64,000 bases of DNA, from positions 5,733,722 to 5,797,721 of the forward strand of contig JARFJB010000821.1 in the NCBI GenBank assembly GCA_036346205.1, in the 5' to 3' direction. The notes under the pieces were generated by a model that had not been told where the DNA came from, did not search any database, and saw only the letters and a list, made by a program, of their open reading frames with translations. The DNA comes from Vesta saturnalis. Taxonomy: Eukaryota; Arthropoda; Insecta; Coleoptera; Lampyridae. Below, one piece after another: positions 1 to 11,205 of the stretch (positions are counted from its first letter, which is position 1; each line of letters starts with the position of its first letter). Made by a program: the position numbers and the translations under genes.

Positions 1-11
1 AAATGCGACAG

Positions 12-2700
12 TAGAACCCCGGTACCTTCCGCCATATTTGATTTTGACGTAACAAGCCCCGCCCCCTAGGGCACCTTTTCCTCCACTTTTTGTACTCACC
101 CACGTGGGCTCTCGGAGCCCCGAGAGCAAGTTGCGTAGCCATACGCCTATCTTACAAGTTAGCATTAGGCTTCTTATTATTATAATACAAATTAAAATTT
201 TCCGGCAAGGGTACCACGACGATACACGAAGGCCTATGAACAAGTTGCGATCACGACAAGGGGCAAAGACCCGAGAACAAGTTGCGACACCCTACACCTG
301 TATTACAAACTCGGTTATGCTCGGGGAGGGTTGGAGTGGGATCGCCGAAACAGCCCTCGCCGAAATCCTCGCGTCGCGAAATTTACGTATATGATACATG
401 TTAACTTAAAAAAAAATCCAAGGCCGACCGCTTCTATAAAATAAAAATAATCTTCGTACATGTTAACTGGTTAAATTAATTATAATTATATAATTAATTA
501 TAAAACACTTGTCATTACCTTCACATGTCTTTGTGCTTTATTAGAATACAATTTTTATAACAGAAGATAATTTTGCAACCTCTTTATAATAAATCCTATT
601 ACAAAACTCACATTGTAAAACTACAAAATGCTAATTAATTGCTTACTTAATTAGATACTCGTTTATTTAAAGCAATTTGTATGTCCATATACAATATAAA
701 AACACAATTTGAAGACTGTCGTTTATTTATAACACTTAGGCGATATTTTTGTTTGTACAGAATATAAAAAAAACTTATGAAGGCTGGCTTTTACACGATC
801 AAAGTGAAAATCATTTTTTTTAAAGCATGTTATCGTCGTCTTTATTTTGAATGTAAATTTATAAGTACAATATAAATGCTAAATACGAGTTGCAATAATC
901 AGGTTTTGTGTATTACTTTCTAAACTAGTTAATAATAACCAGTTTATATCCACCTATTCATAAGTAGAAAACGTGTTTAGTGAGCTGTATAAAAATATTT
1001 CAGTTCAACATATGGTTATTATTAGTTGAAAGAAAAAACACATCTGAAGGTATGCGTATTATTTTTTAATATACGTTTTACTTGCTATTGCTAACAAAAA
1101 TGTCGATAAAGGTTTTTAAAAATGTATTATTACTCTTATAAGATGACGTCATAAAATCAGATCTACAATAGCTGGTACGTATTCATGGATTTTAAACTTG
1201 TAGTTATTGTTAATTCGAATATATAATAATATACCATTAAAACCGTTTGCCTTTATTTCCATTATAACAATGTGATACTCTTAAAAACATGTTAATTTAA
1301 TTTAACTCTATGTTATACATATATAAGTAATTATTACTTTCCAGTCCTTTTAATGAGGTTTCTATTTCTATAGAACAATTTTGTGTGTATGTAATTGAAC
1401 ATGCAAATAAATCAGACATAATTTTCCGAGTGTATAGGTAGTGACTGTTTAGAAAGAGAATCTCCCCCTATAAAAAGCATCATTGCATTAGGGTAGAAAT
1501 TATTTATTATTTCACGTCATATTTAATTTAGATTTTAATGCATTCAGTTTTGAACTGTAAGCTGGTTTCCGCAAACTGTAAGACATGATTTTGGTTGATT
1601 GATTGAGATTGATCTGATTGATTTGATCGAGCATGATATTGTTTGAGATTGATTGATTAATTAATTAATTGATTTGTTTGTGTGTGAGAAAGAAGCCGAA
1701 AGAGAGAGAGAGAGAGAGAGAGAGAAACGGATAAACGAAAGAGAGAAAAAGAGGGAGGTGTGTATGATCAACTTCTATTACAGAAAATGTTCATTAGTCT
1801 ATACGCCACTAGATTGCGCTAAAGATCAATTTTTACTCAAAGAGGGCCGGGGCCCAGACCCTGATACAAGTCCTGTCTTACAAGGCTAGGGCCACCTTAT
1901 TAGAATACAAATTTTTTATGGCGGGGGGCGAAGGCCTATAACTGTAAGATTAGGTTAGAACCCACATACAATTGCACCAAGGGGGCCACGATAGGAGCCA
2001 AGGCCCAAGGGCTAGTTTCTGCACTTATATATAAGGTTGGGGCCCCATGCCATTCCCAACCAGGGGCCGCGACAGGGGGCGAAGGCCTAGAACTGTAAGA
2101 TTAGGTTAGAACACATACAATTGCACCAAGGGGGCCACGATAGGGGCCAAGGATCAAAAGCTAGTTTCTGCACTAATATATAAGGTTAGGGCCCTATACC
2201 ATTTCCAACCAGGGACCGCGACAGGGGGCAAAGGCCCGAGAACAAGTTTTGAAGATCTACACATGCCTTACAAGTTAGTATTAGGGCCCCTTATTAGAAT
2301 ACAAATTTAAATTCCCCACCATTACCAATCAGAATGCAGAGATTTAGTCCCCCAATCAGAGCACAGCGGCTGAGTGGTGGGGCTAAGGACCAATCAGAAG
2401 CCAGAGAGTTGGGTGCACGCACGACTAATCAGTTAGAAGGTGGGGCGTGGCCTAGTTTTAATCCCTCCAATAAACACTGCATGCACGCGAAATTGCCTAA
2501 CCTCCAAGGGGTATACAGCCAAAAAGGCTCTTAATATTGCCAAATAGGGGCTCAGCTCCGCCCAAGGGTTAAAAATGGTCCCCGAAAAGAAGCCGACCCC
2601 ACCCTCCTAATATACGCCTACCACGTGGGCGAGTGTAAAAGTTGTGGGGGCGGGGCTTGTGACGTCAAAATCTAAGATGGCGAAAGGTGCCGGGGTTCTA
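12..2700. mobile_element. TIR DNA element A (non-autonomous, GC-rich ends)
   Basis: The two ends are inverted copies of each other. The left arm (12-109) starts TAGAACCCCGGTACC and runs through a GACGTAACAAGCCCCGCCCC core to CCCACGTGGGC. The right arm (2621-2700), read on the minus strand, starts TAGAACCCCGGCACC and contains the same GACGTCACAAGCCCCGCCCC core. The interior has no transposase-like reading frame. It has repeated modules such as 'CTTACAAGTTAG...TTAGAATACAAATT' near 150, 1880 and 2270, and 'GACAGGGGGCGAAGGCC' near 2075 and 2220. I could not define a target duplication, partly because the window begins 11 bases before the left arm. The family is unknown; it is either a large MITE or a deleted derivative of an autonomous element. 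Confidence 0.75.
1588..1760. repeat. GATT-rich and GA-rich simple repeat inside element A
   Basis: A degenerate TTGATTGA run (about 1588-1675) is followed by a GA-rich stretch (about 1695-1760). The GATT part recurs as its reverse complement near 9660-9780 in element B, so it belongs to the element rather than being a chance microsatellite. Confidence 0.7.
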
Positions 2701-3354
2701 GTTGTACAACATTTATTATTACTATTCATACCTTCATACGAATATTCCTTTTTTTGAGGCTGAAGCCGTAGTATTAGACAAAAAATTTTAAATAACTTTT
2801 TTGTTGTACATTGTTAAGACAGTTTAAAAATAATTAAAAGCAATGAAAAAACTTTAGTTTCTTTATAGGTTTATTATGAGTTTGCCACGACACTCATTCA
2901 TGAACACTGATTATTACATCACGGAGCACTACAATGGTTTTTTATTTTTTTACTCGAAAACGACTAGTCTTAAAAAAAAGATGAGAGCCATTTTTTCGCC
3001 CAAATGGAACAGACAATCCAAACAAAATTGAGAAAGATTAGAAACACAGGGGTACCGCATTTTTTTCTTTCAAATTGTATAAAGATTATCCTGCCTGCAC
3101 GCCACTGATTATAGTAAATCCGCCGGTTTTAGCGTAAAATACACACCGTTGCTAACTCTCAAATACTGCAAAATTTTATTGAAAAGTCTCAAGTGGTTAT
3201 GGAAATATTAAAAAAATTGTAATTTTTCAATGAAACTTTCACACCCTGTACTTCCGTAACGAAGCAGTTTTGAGGCATAGTTTATAAGAAAAGTTGCCTT
3301 TATTTTAGTGGTAGAATACGCTCCTGAAGTTATGTACCGTACTTAGGAAACACC

Positions 3355-3358
<4 letters not shown>
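2701..3358. other. Unassigned stretch with a mariner-type terminus at its right edge
   Basis: No coding region is visible. The last bases read ACACCCTGTA immediately before a TA microsatellite, and a second CACACCCTGTA lies near 3240. This is the usual end sequence of the mariner-like elements and MITEs found elsewhere in the window, so part of this stretch is probably a MITE remnant. I did not find its other end. Confidence 0.35.

Positions 3359-3415
<57 letters not shown>
3359..3415. repeat. (TA)n microsatellite
   Basis: Uninterrupted TA dinucleotide run directly following a mariner-type ACACCCTGTA end. Confidence 0.95.
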
Positions 3416-3419
<4 letters not shown>

Positions 3420-3984
3420 TCATATTTCACTTTTCAGTACAAGTAATTATATTAACTAACAATTAAATTTATTTTGAATATTTATATCTGATGTACACGC
3501 GACTTCTTATCGAAACCGACTTCCCTTTCCACCACTAATTTGCGTATTTATATAACTTACGGTAGCTTCTGTAAAGATTTTGAGACTGTGTGACTCGATA
3601 CTGGAAGTCGGCCGACAATGATAAGATACACCATACAGGCGGCTGATAGCTGCGCTTTTGTCGGTTGATAAGGAAAGCTGATGTACCTTACACCGTTTAA
3701 ACAAGGAAGTTATAATCGCACTTTGCACAACCAATTAATTATGTATTTTTTCTTTTACTTTTGTTGTGTTTACAAGAGTGGAAACAGCTCAGCTTGTAGC
3801 AAACATATGCTTTTTTTAAAAAAAACATTTTGCGCCACTCCACTTACCAAATACCAAATAATGTGGCGCCTGCGTTCAGTGAACACATTTCCTACGAGGA
3901 TCGCGCGGCCCTGGCGATTACCTTGAGTATGTAACACAAAACGTTCTTATAGTTTAAATTTATAAATGTACAACATTGTTTTCA
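3416..3984. other. Unassigned, no supported gene
   Basis: Short open frames exist on both strands, but none shows a recognisable motif or consistent coding signal. I see no repeat relationship to other parts of the window. Confidence 0.3.
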
Positions 3985-4086
3985 TATTTCGTTTTTCAGC
4001 TTCTACATAATTTACGCCCGTTTCTAATTTAATGTGAGAAGGTTTTTGAATGGGCTGACTAAATTTGTTTAATTCTGTCATTACTA

Positions 4087-4120
4087 CTGACGACGATAAC
4101 TGTACTAGTTATCGAAACGT
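4087..4120 (+). ncRNA. Hammerhead-ribozyme-like motif, left pseudo-LTR
   Basis: CTGACGA (4087-4093), one extra base, GATAAC (4095-4100), a 7-nt loop, GTTATC (4108-4113), then GAAAC (4114-4118). This matches the CUGANGA / stem II / GAAA core of hammerhead ribozymes, which are known in Penelope-like elements. The extra base before stem II, and stems I and III that I could not pair convincingly, mean activity is unproven. Confidence 0.45.
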
Positions 4121-4424
4121 ATAAATTTTGGTAAATTTATCTTAAAATACACGATTTAAAACCTATAACTATTTGTAATTAAGAGTTCAAATCGTGAAAG
4201 TCTACTTTTTATTATGTGCCTATTTCCATTTCTTGTACGTTGGTTTATTAAACGGCCAAGATACGATAGCGTAAGATAATTCTATCTGTCTCTTTTTTTC
4301 TTAAGACGTCAGTGCACGAAAAAATGAATTAAGCGCCTTTAAAAACACGTTCTTTTTTGAAAAGCGTAAGAGACAAAAAATTTAATATTTTAGTTACTTA
4401 AAAGCAACAAATTGTTTTTTTTTA

Positions 4425-5075
4425 TTGGTGCCCCATTTTACTTATTTAAAGCACGCCTTAGCGTGTTTAAATCGAGCTTTCAAAAACGCTCGTTTTTCAA
4501 AGTTACCATGGCACCAACATCAACAACTCAAGAAACGTGAAGTCTAAATGACAATTTTTTGATTATTGACCTGACAGGAGTACCTTGTAACGCCAAATAA
4601 AATATTACTAACAAATTCTAAACCTTTATTCAAACATTATTTAACACTTTTCATTTTATAAATCAAAATAGATAGTACAGTTATTATTGTTAAATATATT
4701 AATTTTTGTTTACATATTTTACATTATTAGTTCTTATTTCCATTTTTTGTAGTAATAATACTAGTATTTATGATTTCAAGGTACACCGATAAAAAAAATA
4801 GCGTAAAGTATCCGTGCATAAATGGTCTTTAAAACACACTCTATTTCGCGTATAAAGACCTTTTTATCCACATATGCTTTAATATGCTATTTTTGTTATT
4901 GGTGTCCCATTTTACCTATTTAAAGCACGCCTTAGCGTGTTTAAATCGAACTTTCAAAAACGTGCGTTTTTTAAAGTTACCATGCAACATCAACAACTCA
5001 ATAAACGTGAAGTCTAAATGACAATTTTTTGATTATTGGTCTGACAGGGGTACCTTGTAACGTCAAATAAAATGT
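4425..5075. repeat. Direct duplication of a ~170-bp block with 300-bp spacer
   Basis: 4425-4602 and 4903-5072 are close direct copies. Both begin GGTG(C/T)CCCATTTTAC, contain the palindromic AAAGCACGCCTTAGCGTGTTT, and end with a TACCTTGTAACG(C/T)CAAATAAAAT segment. The second copy ends exactly where the inverted RT fragment starts. The 4603-4902 spacer shows nothing coding. Confidence 0.8.
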
Positions 5076-5077
5076 CT

Positions 5078-5358
5078 CCAAATAACAAATGTGTCATCTA
5101 CATATCTATACCAAACTGAAGGTTTTTAGGTGTATTTTGTAACGTTAATGTTTCAAATTTTTCCATATAAAAATTAGCTATAACAGGACTAAGGGGACTA
5201 CCCATTGTTACACCTTCAATCTGTTCATAAAATTTACTATTCCACTGAAAATAAGTTGTAGTAAGACAGTGCTGAAAAAGAATGGTTATGTCCTTTGGAA
5301 AAAAATGATCAATGTATTCAATAGTTTCTTTTAGAGGTACTTTATGGAGAAGAAGCAC
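5078..5358 (-). pseudogene. Penelope-like reverse transcriptase, inverted 5' part
   Basis: Read on the minus strand this encodes the palm region of a Penelope RT. It has KVPLKETIEYI, then the template-grip motif GVTMGSPLSPVIANFYMEKFE (about residues 48-68), then the catalytic YVDDTFVIW. A one-base loss just before the YVDD puts that motif in the next frame, with a stop codon in the first frame. The two catalytic aspartates of YVDD are nevertheless present in the DNA near 5085-5100. The fragment starts at KVPLKE and lacks the RT N-terminus. It faces away from the rest of the gene, which continues on the plus strand within a few bases of 5355. Confidence 0.85.
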
Positions 5359-5804
5359 TGCATGAGTTTTTGGTTTTTATAAATGGTATACATCCTAGTA
5401 TTCAGTTTACCATGGAAAAAGAAACTAATGGAAGTTTACCATTTCTTGACATATTAATATCTAAAAATAATAATTCACTATCTTTTAAGGTTTACAGAAA
5501 GCCGACACACACTGATAGATACCTTCATAAATTATCCAACCACCATCCACGCCAAAAAATTAGTGTAATTAAATATTTAGTAGATCGAGCAAAACGAATT
5601 TGTGACCCTGAATTTTTGAATGATGAATATAAATATTTAAGAAAATCCGTACAAGATAATGGATACTCACTTACAGATATTAATAATGTTATTACACCTT
5701 CTAGGCGCAACCTTAAAGAAAAACCAGTTCTTAATGTTGGTACTGCTTTTCTTCCTTTTATAGCTAATGTTACAAATAGAATTGAAACCTACAAGGAAAA
5801 TTAA
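5352..5804 (+). pseudogene. Penelope-like reverse transcriptase, C-terminal part
   Basis: The frame reads ALHEFLVFINGIHPSIQFT, then LPFLDILI and the Penelope hallmark YRKPTHTDRYLHKLSNHHP near residues 45-65. These are the thumb-side motifs that directly follow YVDD in intact elements. Coding-like sequence begins several codons before the first ATG (5370), so that ATG is not a real start. The frame stops at 5804, where the protein should run on into the endonuclease. Relative to the family, only a few codons between YVDDTFVIW (on the minus strand) and this segment appear to be missing. Confidence 0.85.
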
Positions 5805-6189
5805 GGAACATTTAAGGTCACCTAAATATGTGTCAAACCCTTTGTCATCTTCCGGAGTGTATAAGTTATCTTGTTCATGTGGAAAAGTATACATCGGGAC
5901 CACAAAACGTAGCTTTGATACAAGACGCAAAGAACATATGAGATTTTGTAGATTGGGTCAACCAGAGAGGTCTGCTGTGGCTGACCATGCCCTGAATAAT
6001 CTAAATCATGACATTCAATTTGACAATATGGAAATATTGTCAAGACAAACCCATTATTATGTTCGTTTGCAACGTGAAGCTATTGAAATATATAAACACC
6101 CGAATAATTTTAATAGACAAGAAGAAAATCTCCGTTTAAATAGGTTTTGGCATCTTATAATTAAAAAAAAGCATAATGATACCTCTTAA
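5767..6189 (+). pseudogene. Penelope-like GIY-YIG endonuclease domain
   Basis: This frame overlaps the end of the RT frame and carries SSGVYKLSCSCGKVYIGTT, the GIY...YIG pair with the cysteine spacing seen in Penelope endonucleases. It is followed by a basic TRRKEH segment, a conserved ERSAVADHALN, and REAIEIYKHP, which contains the expected catalytic glutamate. In the family this domain is fused to the RT C-terminus and nicks the target DNA. Here a frameshift, and probably a small deletion near 5770-5800, separates it from RT. The domain itself appears complete to its C-terminal RFWHLIIK segment. Confidence 0.88.
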
Positions 6190-6773
6190 TTTTGATTTTA
6201 ACTTTTGGTATGTCTAGGTTTTTTGCTGTGTTTTTCCTAGACCTTGAAGCAAATGCTTTACCAATTATATGTTAAATTACCACAGCACTATAATTTAACA
6301 TAAGTAGTTAAAATTAAATTAAAATTCAAAATTACAAAGAACGTCCTGCATTGTGCTTTTCATTGTTAATAACACTTCCAATTATTGATAAAGATATCTC
6401 TTTGTTAGATTTAACTGGGTTATTTTATTTGATATAATGTTTGAATTTGTGAATGCTTCTATCATTTTAAAATTGAAGTTTTTCACAACTTTACACTTAC
6501 ATCATAACTCGATTAAATTTTGTTAAATGTGTTTTTTGGCTGACAAATTGCATTGTTAGCTTTCGTCGTAGAGAGTGTTCTGGTTTGTCATCTTTGAGGC
6601 AGTTTAATGAAATTTAATTTTTATGACCTAGTTATTCTTTACTAAAAATTTTATAGTTGGCTTTATGTTTCCCAAACTGTTATATTAATAGCAGGCTTAT
6701 GTTTATGTTTTAATTTTTCAAATTTGACAAAATTGTTTACTACATCTTTAACAATTTTTAACAAACATTACTA
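6190..6773 (+). other. 3' noncoding tail of the Penelope-like element
   Basis: AT-rich sequence between the endonuclease stop and the terminal hammerhead-like motif. It has no reading frame and I see no other feature in it. Confidence 0.5.
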
Positions 6774-6807
6774 CTGACGAAGATAACTGTAAGTGTTATC
6801 GAAACGT
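6774..6807 (+). ncRNA. Hammerhead-ribozyme-like motif, right pseudo-LTR
   Basis: CTGACGA (6774-6780), one extra base, GATAAC (6782-6787), a 7-nt loop, GTTATC (6795-6800), GAAAC. The layout is identical to the copy at 4087, including the extra base. The stem is fully paired while the loop has diverged, as expected if the hairpin is under selection. Confidence 0.45.
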
Positions 6808-7007
6808 TTAGATTGTATAATTTAAAGTACACCATTAAAAAAACCCCAAAAAAGATAAGTATTTTATTAAAAAAATAATTGTTATGTCTTTATTAAAATT
6901 TTTACAAAAAAAACAGGTATGTGTCACATGACACACAACGCACTAATACATTCGGTATGAAACCGAATGTAGCAATTTCTGTTTTTATTTAAGCAAAGCG
7001 GTATTCG

Positions 7008-8678
7008 TCATTTTACACAAGACTGATACTTGCACTCTGGATGTTTGCACCTATTTCTATAATTTTCTCTCCATTGTGGAAAATGATCTATTTGGTCTTT
7101 TCGAGCTTCAGTTTGATAATTTTCATTCGCAGGGCCACGTTTTTGTCTGCAAATAAGCATTTTCAAGATTACCGCTAGGTCGTTCACGCTTTCTAGTCAA
7201 TGTAGATTTAACACTGTTGCATAAGGCTACTGCAATAGCTACCTTCAAATTTGCAAGTGGCATATGAGTAGCATTCTGTCTTCTCCATGAAAGCCAACTA
7301 TTGACAACGCACATGTCTATAAAATGAAAGAAAATACTAACATAGCATTTCTTGGATCTAATTTTGATGCGATAGTAACCAAGCATAGAATCTAATAGGT
7401 CTACGCCTCCCATGTATTCGTTATAATTTAGGATTGTTTGCGGGCACTCCACATTTTTGTAGCATTTCTCACTCGTAAAAAATCTTTGCTTAGTTCCAGT
7501 TGGTTGGATTTCGACGTAAGTTCATGAAGTTGAGACAATTTTATTGTCATACAAGTAAACAACATTTAATTTTACACCGTCTTTGATAGCAGTTTTCTCT
7601 TACCAAGGTCCTTTTCCAAGTTTCTTAAATTCCTTTTCCGATAGCAATAACCTGGAACTCGATTCAAGCGCACATTTCCAAAACGTAGAATACCACTTAT
7701 GGTCAAGTAAACGCTGGTGAGCAATTTGCCAAAAAAATTGTATAGTTGGCTTGCTTGGGGACTTTTTGAGCAAGTTTCGCCACCACTTTACTACTAGTTC
7801 CCAAATCAGGAGCATTATCACGAACGATGTTGCTTTGAGAGCCAGCAAAAATGTCGAAACTGTATCTAAAGTCAGAGATTTCGGTTAAAACAAATCTTTG
7901 AAACCCCACTTGTGTGTTTTTTTTATTATATTGTTTTATTGTCGATCTGGCTTTAGTGGCAATATCCAGTAAAGATCTTATCTTGAATAATTTATCATGA
8001 CTAGGTGTGCCGTGAGGTATAAGGTTGTCGTTATTGTTGCAATGTTGAACTGTAATGTGGTGACCAATATTCTCTACCTTGTAGCAATTGTATAATAAAC
8101 ATACATAATCAGGTGCCAATAAACTGCTCTATTTCTTCATCTGTGAGATTTACCGGACGGGTTATACGCTTCTGTGGGCCATATAAATTTGATTCGGTAG
8201 TTATTGCATTGTATTATATTAGTAAAGACGAACTTCAAAAACTGTGAAGGGGTTTCTAATTCGCCAACCTCTGGAGGCATATTTACATTGCCCGAAAATT
8301 CTATCTGTTTTGGATCTTTCATGAGATTTTCGGTTCTCCAGGATCCTGGATTCATCTTCTCTGCAATTTCATGTAGAATCATATCTTCACTATCGTCAAA
8401 CTACATCCGCTTCAGGAATGGTTGCCTCATTGTCATGATCTTCTTCGAGTTCCGAACTCTCGTCACTTTCGAAGGCTAATGTTTTTTATGATGTAGTTGG
8501 TGTATGTCCTCGTCGTCTGACAAGTCGGAATCGTCACTCTCATTATCGTTCGGTCCCTTCCATATATGTTTGTTGTCTCCGTAAAATATGTTCGGTTCCA
8601 TTTGGGACCAACTAAGCCTTTATTGGTACTTGTAACCGCATGATGTCCGGTATATGAATCAAAGCAATTTTTGTTCAT
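7008..8678 (-). pseudogene. piggyBac-type transposase, decayed
   Basis: Minus-strand pieces in several frames rebuild a piggyBac (DDE_Tnp_1_7) transposase in order. An acidic N-terminus (NESDDSDLSDDED, about 8500-8540) is followed by a domain with ETPSQFLKFVFTN (8137-8382), then DFRYSFDIFAG and PDLGTSSKVVAKLAQKVP (7703-8119). LLSEKEFKKLGKGPW comes next (about 7600-7650), then YNEYMGGVDLLDSMLGYYRI...RSKK (7123-7452). The protein ends with a cysteine/histidine-rich tail (RCKHPECKYQSCVK) at a stop at 7008-7010. YMGGVD with a following aspartate is the family's conserved C-terminal catalytic region. At least four frameshifts are needed, so it is not functional. TIRs and a TTAA duplication were not found with confidence. 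Confidence 0.85.
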
Positions 8679-9471
8679 AACGTGTATTAGAATATAAATT
8701 ATTGCATGAACTTACCTTAAAAAGCAATAGACAACCTACAAATAATTATTTTTCCCAATCACCAAACTTTGTCTTACTCAGTAAAACTACAGCTTAAAAA
8801 ACTGAAACATCAACTGCAGAATGCAATGCGCGGGTGTGAACTTGCAAAACACACAGTAACGTATATTTTTATAGTAGGGATGCCGAGATTATTTTAACGC
8901 GTTTATTTCTCGTTCCCAAATATGCTACATCATGCAGTTATTCCACCTTCAAATTCTAGAGCTTCAAAAAATATAAATTTTGGCACATATCAGCAGAATA
9001 GGGACAGTCTCCCCTCCACTTTTTTGTGCCACAAGCCTCGCCCACTTATGACCATGGGAATTTCCAATGACGCCCACGTGGAGCTCGTATTATTGACCTT
9101 GAGAAAGTTGTTTACCCTGAGAAACTTTTCTTAAATAATAAGGAGGTTGTTGTAAGATAAGTGTAGGAACTATATCTTGGGCCTGGTCTTGCGCGGGAAA
9201 CTTGAAATTGTTTTTAATAACAAGGAGACTCTTGTAAGACAACTAGCTCTTAGGCCTTCGCCCCTTGTCCTGTCCCCTTCGAGCGATGGTATGGGAGCCC
9301 TAACCGTATACGACAGGTGTGGGAACTAGATCTTAGGATTTAACCCCCTGTCGTGGCCCCCTTCACTGGAAATTGTATTCTAATAAGAGGCCCCTGTAAG
9401 ACAAGTGTAGGCTTTCGCCCCCTGTCTTGGCCCTTGGCTGGAAATTGGATTTGTTTGTGGTGCCATCTAGC

Positions 9472-9473
<2 letters not shown>

Positions 9474-9519
<46 letters not shown>
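9474..9519. repeat. (TA)n microsatellite in element B
   Basis: Uninterrupted TA run between two copies of the GTTTGTGG(T/C)(G/A)CCATCTAG motif. Confidence 0.95.
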
Positions 9520-9528
<9 letters not shown>

Positions 9529-10081
9529 CGCATACCTTCACCAGATGTGTTTTTCTTTCGGCTAGGACTAATTAGGGATTGTTTGTGGCACCATCTAGTG
9601 GTGTATGGGTTAATGAAAATTTTTGGTAATAGAAGTTGATCATGCACGCCTCTCTCTCGGCTCAATCAATTAAGCAGATCAAATTAATTAAGCATATCAA
9701 TCTCAAACAAATCATGCTCGATCAAATCAATCAAACAGATCAATCTCAATCAACTAAATCAATCTCAATAAAACCAGATCATAACTTATAATTTGCGAAA
9801 ACCAGCTTACAGTTCAAAAATACTGATTTGGCTTAATTAATTTATTATAATATGCGAATAAATAACTACAAAGTTTAAAACCCACAAATACGTACTCGCA
9901 TAATGTTATTATTTAATTAAAAAATAGCGTAACACTCACACCTTTATCTAATTAACTAAACAAATGAGTTGAGATCGAGTCTGTAGAATAAGAGTTGATG
10001 AAGAGTTGGTTGGTTTATGACATCCTCCTCCTATAATAACACATTAAAATCTGTACTGGCATTTTTGTGAACAATATCAAG

Positions 10082-10083
<2 letters not shown>

Positions 10084-10132
<49 letters not shown>
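10084..10132. repeat. (TA)n microsatellite in element B
   Basis: Uninterrupted TA run. It is followed by the same AAAAATAATACGCATACC block that follows the 9474-9519 run, so the two microsatellites occupy equivalent places in a duplicated module. Confidence 0.95.
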
Positions 10133-10139
<7 letters not shown>

Positions 10140-11205
10140 TAATACGCATACCTTCAGATGTGTTTTTATTTCGGCTGTTCTAATAATACGTGTGTTGAAG
10201 AACTAAACTAAAATATTGAAATATATTAGTCTCACTAAACCCGTTTTGTGTTTTTACTTATGAATAGTTGATATAAAAGTGGCTATTGGTTTCCCCATCA
10301 TCATTAAGTAATTTGTAGAATGTAAATGTATGAACCTAATTATATATCCATTTAAATAGCGAAATAGTATAAGGAATAACATTCCGAAATGTATTTGTAA
10401 ATTACTACCAAAAGTTTGTTATTTCCTGTAATAAAAAAAATAAAGGGATCTTTTAAAGGTCTTAGATTTTTTAAGTCGACATATTTAATTTGATTTTACA
10501 CATGAAAGATTAAACGTCGTGCAGGCATAGATTATGTTTTTTGTTTTCGCAATACTGCTTATTATTATAAAAGAGGTTGCATAATATTATCTTCACAAAA
10601 ATTTTTTGGCATTTTATTTTACGTAGTATTAATTTGAAAGGTATATTTTCCCCTCATTAAAATTACCTTTATTATTATTAACATGTTTTTTTAAATTTTT
10701 TATTTCACTTGGCCTTCATACAGGTAAAATTTTGCGACGCGAGGTTTTCAGCGAAGGCTGTTTCGGCGACCCCACTCCTCAAGCCCCGAAGATAACCGAT
10801 CCTATCCGAACATTGCCGAGTGCTTACACCCATTCCTCCCATATAATTTAGCTATAATTGAAATAAAAACAAGCGAAAGTGTCTACATGTTGTCGGCCTT
10901 GGGGAGCTGAGTTAGAATACAAGATATTTAATCAATCAATCTTGGTCTCATACCAGCGAAGTACGGGGAGAGGGTGGTTGTGGAACTGGCGAATTTAAAT
11001 TTTGCTGCCATTCAAATCAACTCAATCTCAAGCACCACGAATCAAAAAAAAAAAAATCTCATCATCTCCTTGAAAATGGAAATATGATGCTCACGTTCTT
11101 TGCGCACGATCAAAAAATCCCTCTAATTAGATTACGCTTATTTTTAAAAGCAGATTTGTTTGTTTGTGGTGCCATCTAGTGGTGTATTTTTAAAACTAGG
11201 GAATG

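Larger units (their letters stand above)
3985..6845 (+). mobile_element. Penelope-like retroelement, rearranged
   Basis: The segment carries a reverse transcriptase split into opposite strands and a GIY-YIG endonuclease domain, the gene pair diagnostic of endonuclease-bearing Penelope-like elements. A similar terminal sequence occurs in the same orientation at both ends (around 4060-4130 and 6745-6815). Each has a CTGACGA, a short hairpin and GAAACGT, as expected for the pseudo-LTRs of this group. In between, a roughly 170-bp block is duplicated (4425-4602 and 4903-5072), an RT piece lies on the minus strand (5078-5358), and the rest of RT plus endonuclease lies on the plus strand (5352-6189). 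The copy is dead: it has the inversion, frameshifts and a missing RT N-terminus. The outer boundaries are approximate. Confidence 0.8.
8920..10960. mobile_element. Element B, inverted relative of element A
   Basis: Several blocks are reverse complements of element A. They are the CCTCCACTTTTT...CCCACGTGGAGC region near 9015-9085, the 'GGCCTTCGCCCCCTGTC' modules near 9250 and 9415, the AATACGCATACCTTCA...GATGTGTTTTT block (9527-9553 and 10137-10168, matching 1035-1060), and the AATC-rich run (9660-9780). The block near 10733-10800 (GCGACGCGAGG...GGCTGTTTCGGCGA) matches 305-380 of element A. The order is inverted relative to element A. No transposase frame is visible. The TIRs are not as clean as in A and the ends are approximate. 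Confidence 0.65.

Noticed and set aside
3507..3926. Overlapping short frames on both strands near 3.5-3.9 kb
   Set aside because: No conserved motif, no coding bias that I could defend, and mutually exclusive strands.
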